Shown here in pieces: positions 41,947-44,777 of a stretch of DNA of 44,777 nucleotides. The stretch's first letter is position 1; each line of letters begins with the position of its first letter. A model generated the notes under the pieces. The model was not told the origin of the DNA and searched no databases. It saw only the letters and a program-made list of their open reading frames with translations. Source of the stretch: Bacteroides sp. CAG:927. Its GTDB lineage: Bacteria > Bacteroidota > Bacteroidia > Bacteroidales > Muribaculaceae. Made by a program: the position numbers and the translations under genes. Location of the stretch: contig HF985651.1 of the NCBI GenBank assembly GCA_000431155.1, positions 1 to 44,777 of the forward strand, read 5' to 3'.

Positions 41947-43242
41947 ATGATGAAGCAATATCTACTTTTACCGTTGCTCGCACTTGGCACACTTTCGTGT
42001 TTGGCCAGGACTTGGAGCTATGCCGACTGTGTTGACTGGGCACGCCAGCATAACATTTCGCTCCAAAAATCAATTCTTGCCGAGCAGACAGCCTCGTATA
42101 ATCTTGAAGAGGCGCAGGGACAGTGGCAACCCACTCTTGATTTTGCCACAACGCATGGATTCACCAATTATCCGTGGGGCGATGGCAACAAGAATTCCTA
42201 CAGCAGCTCCTACGGGCTGAATGCCGCCTGGACTGTGTGGAATGGCGGTGAGCGTGAAAATACTGTCAAGCAAAACAAGCTCCGTACCGAAATCTCACGC
42301 TTGAATTCCGGTAATATCATGCGCACCATTGAAACCGATCTGCTGCAGGTGTATCTGAACATCCTTTATGCCAAGGAATCTATCGGCATTTATGAGGAGG
42401 CAGCCAAACTGAGCCATGCTCAGGCCGACAGGGCGCAGCAGCTTATGGAAGCAGGACGCATGTCGCGTGTGGACTACACCCAGCTTAAGTCACAGTATGA
42501 TCAGGACTGCTATGAGCTTGTAAATGCCCGGGGCACATATAATGCCCGGCGCATGGAGCTTAAAAAGCTGTTGGAGATAGGTATAGACACAACCATTGAA
42601 GTGGATGATGTCCAGTGGACCGACGGGCAGGTTCTTGCCCAGCTTCCGCCCTTGAAGGAGAGTTATGACATGGCTCTTGCCACCGACCTTTATCTTCAGG
42701 GACTTGAAAAAGAACAATCGGTTGCCGACCTTGATGTGGCAATAGCTAAGGCCGGACGCATGCCCAAGATATCTCTCAGTGCCGGCATTGGCACCGGATT
42801 CTACGCTCCCGGCGGTTCATGGGGCAAATCTATGAAGCAAGGGCTGAACGAGTCGGTAGGATTGACATTGTCGGTACCTATATCTGACGGCAAGAAAACC
42901 AAAACCGCCATTGCGCGTGCCAAAGTCAATAAACTTGACGCACAGCTTGATTACGAACAGCGTCAGACCGAGCTTGCCCAGACGGTAGAGAACTGGTATA
43001 TTGATACCCGGTCTGCCCAGTCGCGTTATGAGGCCGCATTGTCTCAACTTGAATCGGCCAGATTGAGCGATGAGCTTACTAATGAGCAGTTTGCTCTCGG
43101 TTATGTCAATACTGTTGAGCTTATGACGGCGCACAACACATATATTGAGGCGCAACATTCAGTGCTCCAGGCCAAATATATGGCTATGCTCGGCCAAAAA
43201 ATGATTGAGTTTTATCGCAATGCGCATATAGAATTACCGTAG
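41947..43242 (+). CDS. TolC-family outer-membrane efflux protein
   Basis: A 431-residue OEP family protein. A signal peptide covers about residues 1-21 (LLALGTLSCLARTWS). Two long repeats of heptad-rich helix and beta-barrel strand follow, for example LQKSILAEQTASYNLEEAQGQ-type helices in the first half and IARAKVNKLDAQLDYEQRQ in the second, with YGLNAAWTVWNGGERE and LTLSVPISDGKKTK as the barrel strands. It forms the outer-membrane exit duct for the pump encoded next to it. First gene of a TolC-adaptor-ATPase operon. Confidence 0.94.
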   Translation: MMKQYLLLPLLALGTLSCLARTWSYADCVDWARQHNISLQKSILAEQTASYNLEEAQGQWQPTLDFATTHGFTNYPWGDGNKNSYSSSYGLNAAWTVWNGGERENTVKQNKLRTEISRLNSGNIMRTIETDLLQVYLNILYAKESIGIYEEAAKLSHAQADRAQQLMEAGRMSRVDYTQLKSQYDQDCYELVNARGTYNARRMELKKLLEIGIDTTIEVDDVQWTDGQVLAQLPPLKESYDMALATDLYLQGLEKEQSVADLDVAIAKAGRMPKISLSAGIGTGFYAPGGSWGKSMKQGLNESVGLTLSVPISDGKKTKTAIARAKVNKLDAQLDYEQRQTELAQTVENWYIDTRSAQSRYEAALSQLESARLSDELTNEQFALGYVNTVELMTAHNTYIEAQHSVLQAKYMAMLGQKMIEFYRNAHIELP

Positions 43243-43256
43243 AAACAGATTACGAT

Positions 43257-44414
43257 ATGAATAGATTTATTTTTGCTTTTGTTGCCGTGCTGTTGCTGGC
43301 ATCGTGTGACAAGAAACAGAAAACCAGTATTGAAACAGCCGTCGTGGAGCGCGGCGAGCTTACGGAAACCGTGACTGCCACCGGCACTATTGAGTCCGTT
43401 ACACAGGTGGATGTAGGTACGCAGGTCACCGGTATTATTGACAAGCTGTATGTGGATTACAACAGTGTCGTCACCAAAGGCCAGCTCATTGCTGAAATTG
43501 AAAAGACATTGCTTCAGAGCGATCTTAAGAGTGCCGAGGCTAATGTGGAATCGGCAAGAGTGACATATGAGTACAATCTCACCAACTATAAGCGCGACAA
43601 GGCTCTTCATGACAAGCAACTTATAAGTGATTATGAATATCAAACTTCCGTTAAGGATCTTGAGGTGTCGAAAACGGCCTACGACAAGGCCAAAGCCGAT
43701 AAGGTGCGTGCCGCCAAGAATCTTAATTATGCCGAGATATATTCTCCTATTGACGGTATAGTGATTTCACGTGATGTGGAAGTGGGCCAGACTGTGGTGT
43801 CAAACATGAATGTGGCAAACCTTTACACTATTGCCGACCTTGACAATATGCAGGTTATAGGCAATGTGGATGAGGCTGATATAGGTCAGGTGAAGGTGGG
43901 ACAGCCGGTAACATTTTCTGTAGATGCCTACAGTGATGAGGTTTTTGAAGGTACCGTTACCCAAGTGCGCCTTAACCCCACTACCGAAAGCAATGTGGTT
44001 ACTTATGAAGTGGTGGTGAACGCTCCGAATCCAGATCACAAACTCATACCCGGACTTACTGCCAATCTTACTATTTATGTAATGCGCGAACAGAATGTGT
44101 TGCTGTTGCCCAACAAGGCTTTTACTTTCAAGCCCGTAGAAAACGATGACAAAACTACGCCGCAACAATTGCAGCCAGTACCGCAACTCAAGGAGGGTCA
44201 GAAACTTGTGTGGGTGATTGACGGCAACACTCTCACACCTACTGCTGTGAATGTCGGTGCAACCAATGGCGTTAAGACGCAGATTCTTTCCGGGCTTAAC
44301 GAAGGTACTTTAGTGGCTGTGGATTATGGCACGGCTATGAACGATGAGGCCAAACAGAGCAGCGAGCGGAGTCCGTTTGCACCGCAGCCGCCGGGCCGTA
44401 ACAAAAAGAAGTAA
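43257..44414 (+). CDS. MacA-like periplasmic adaptor (HlyD family) lipoprotein
   Basis: A 385-residue membrane-fusion protein with a lipobox (VLLLASCDKK). It has the barrel-sandwich halves VTATGTIESVTQVDVGTQVT and YSPIDGIVISRDVEVGQTV, a coiled-coil hairpin between them (about residues 75-150) and the beta-barrel part VIGNVDEADIGQVKVGQPV. It bridges the inner-membrane ABC pump and the TolC-like duct. It starts 14 bases after the TolC-family gene and ends six bases before the ATPase gene. The basic tail (GRNKKK) is slightly unusual. Confidence 0.94.
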   Translation: MNRFIFAFVAVLLLASCDKKQKTSIETAVVERGELTETVTATGTIESVTQVDVGTQVTGIIDKLYVDYNSVVTKGQLIAEIEKTLLQSDLKSAEANVESARVTYEYNLTNYKRDKALHDKQLISDYEYQTSVKDLEVSKTAYDKAKADKVRAAKNLNYAEIYSPIDGIVISRDVEVGQTVVSNMNVANLYTIADLDNMQVIGNVDEADIGQVKVGQPVTFSVDAYSDEVFEGTVTQVRLNPTTESNVVTYEVVVNAPNPDHKLIPGLTANLTIYVMREQNVLLLPNKAFTFKPVENDDKTTPQQLQPVPQLKEGQKLVWVIDGNTLTPTAVNVGATNGVKTQILSGLNEGTLVAVDYGTAMNDEAKQSSERSPFAPQPPGRNKKK

Positions 44415-44420
44415 TCAGCC

Positions 44421-44777
44421 ATGAGTTACAAAGAGATAATCAAGGTGCAGAACCTGCGCCGCGAATTTATTGTGGGCAGCGAAAAGGTAAAAGCTCTGCG
44501 AGGAGTTTCATTCACAATCTATCAGGGTGAATTCGTGACTATCATGGGTACTTCCGGCTCCGGAAAATCCACGCTGCTCAATATTCTTGGATGCCTGGAC
44601 ACTCCCACTTCGGGAGAATACCTTCTTGACGGAGTGTCAGTACAGTCAATGAGCAAGAACCAGCGGGCTGTTACCCGTAATAGGAAAATTGGCTTTGTAT
44701 TTCAGAACTACAATCTCCTGCCCAAGACCACAGCTATAGAAAATGTGGAATTGCCGTTGCTCTACAATTCATCTGTT
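44421..44777 (+). CDS. MacB/LolD-type ABC transporter ATP-binding protein (partial, cut by window end)
   Basis: The open frame runs from ATG 44421 to the last base, 119 codons, with no stop. It has Walker A (MGTSGSGKST), the LLNILGCLDTPTSGEYLLDG segment typical of the LolD/MacB group and the Q-loop FQNYNLLPKTTAIENVELP. Signature and Walker B lie beyond the edge. Following an adaptor and a TolC-like protein, this is the ATPase of a MacAB-TolC-type exporter of peptides, macrolides or lipoprotein-like substrates. Whether a permease is fused or separate cannot be seen. Confidence 0.95.
   Translation, partial: MSYKEIIKVQNLRREFIVGSEKVKALRGVSFTIYQGEFVTIMGTSGSGKSTLLNILGCLDTPTSGEYLLDGVSVQSMSKNQRAVTRNRKIGFVFQNYNLLPKTTAIENVELPLLYNSSV

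Noticed and set aside
43250..44186. Minus-strand open frames across the adaptor gene
   Set aside because: They lie fully inside the MacA-like gene, which has a lipobox and the normal domain order on the plus strand.

Overview
The window looks like chromosomal DNA of a gut-type Bacteroidales bacterium. Genus is not resolvable by eye; Muribaculaceae or a close relative is only a guess. The reasons are: recurrent TAnnTTTG elements (the Bacteroidetes -7 promoter consensus) upstream of genes; few Shine-Dalgarno sequences; a UpxY-type NusG-like regulator inside an exopolysaccharide (EPS) locus; an EpsG-type polymerase; a DUF3943 protein; and a BioG-BioC fusion. No integrase, transposase, phage gene or CRISPR array was seen.

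Bases 1-22292 are a capsule/EPS locus that reads as two joined modules. Module A (70-8306) has a short UDP-sugar dehydrogenase, a compact tRNA-like element, four GT4-type glycosyltransferases, the wreck of a mannose-1-phosphate guanylyltransferase gene, and an SDR reductase followed by a WecA/WbpL-type initiating transferase and a WbuC cupin. It ends at a strong hairpin terminator (8440-8487). Module B (8711-22292) has its own promoter and starts with a UpxY-family antiterminator. Next come an acetyltransferase, a Wzx flippase, a serine-acetyltransferase-like enzyme, a structured intergenic region with an internal terminator, a membrane acyltransferase, five glycosyltransferases (GT8, GT4, GT2, GT4, GT4) and an EpsG/Wzy polymerase. 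It closes with PglC-, PglD- and PglE-like genes for making a diacetamido-trideoxy sugar and loading it on undecaprenyl phosphate. The interior genes are visibly AT-rich, while the regulator and the initiating/Pgl genes are closer to the chromosomal composition. A perfect 19-bp hairpin closes the locus.

Bases 22462-31305 are housekeeping. tsaD and cinA overlap on the plus strand. Facing them is a minus-strand biotin operon: bioA, bioF, a bioG-bioC fusion, then a cytoplasmic FKBP-type prolyl isomerase gene overlapping the fusion. bioB and bioD are not in the window. A secreted GH31 glycosidase follows on the minus strand. Two identical tRNA-Gly(GCC) genes and a tRNA-Leu(GAG) gene come next, behind a textbook Bacteroidetes promoter.

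Bases 32101-44777 are mainly envelope functions. There is a tight three-gene plus-strand operon of exported proteins (DUF3943, metallophosphoesterase lipoprotein, small beta-barrel candidate) and a PepSY-like lipoprotein. A minus-strand operon TRIC channel - 5'-nucleotidase - GH3/beta-lactamase fusion points to nucleotide salvage and peptidoglycan turnover. Last come a LytS/LytTR two-component pair and a TolC-MacA-MacB-type efflux operon whose ATPase gene runs off the right edge.
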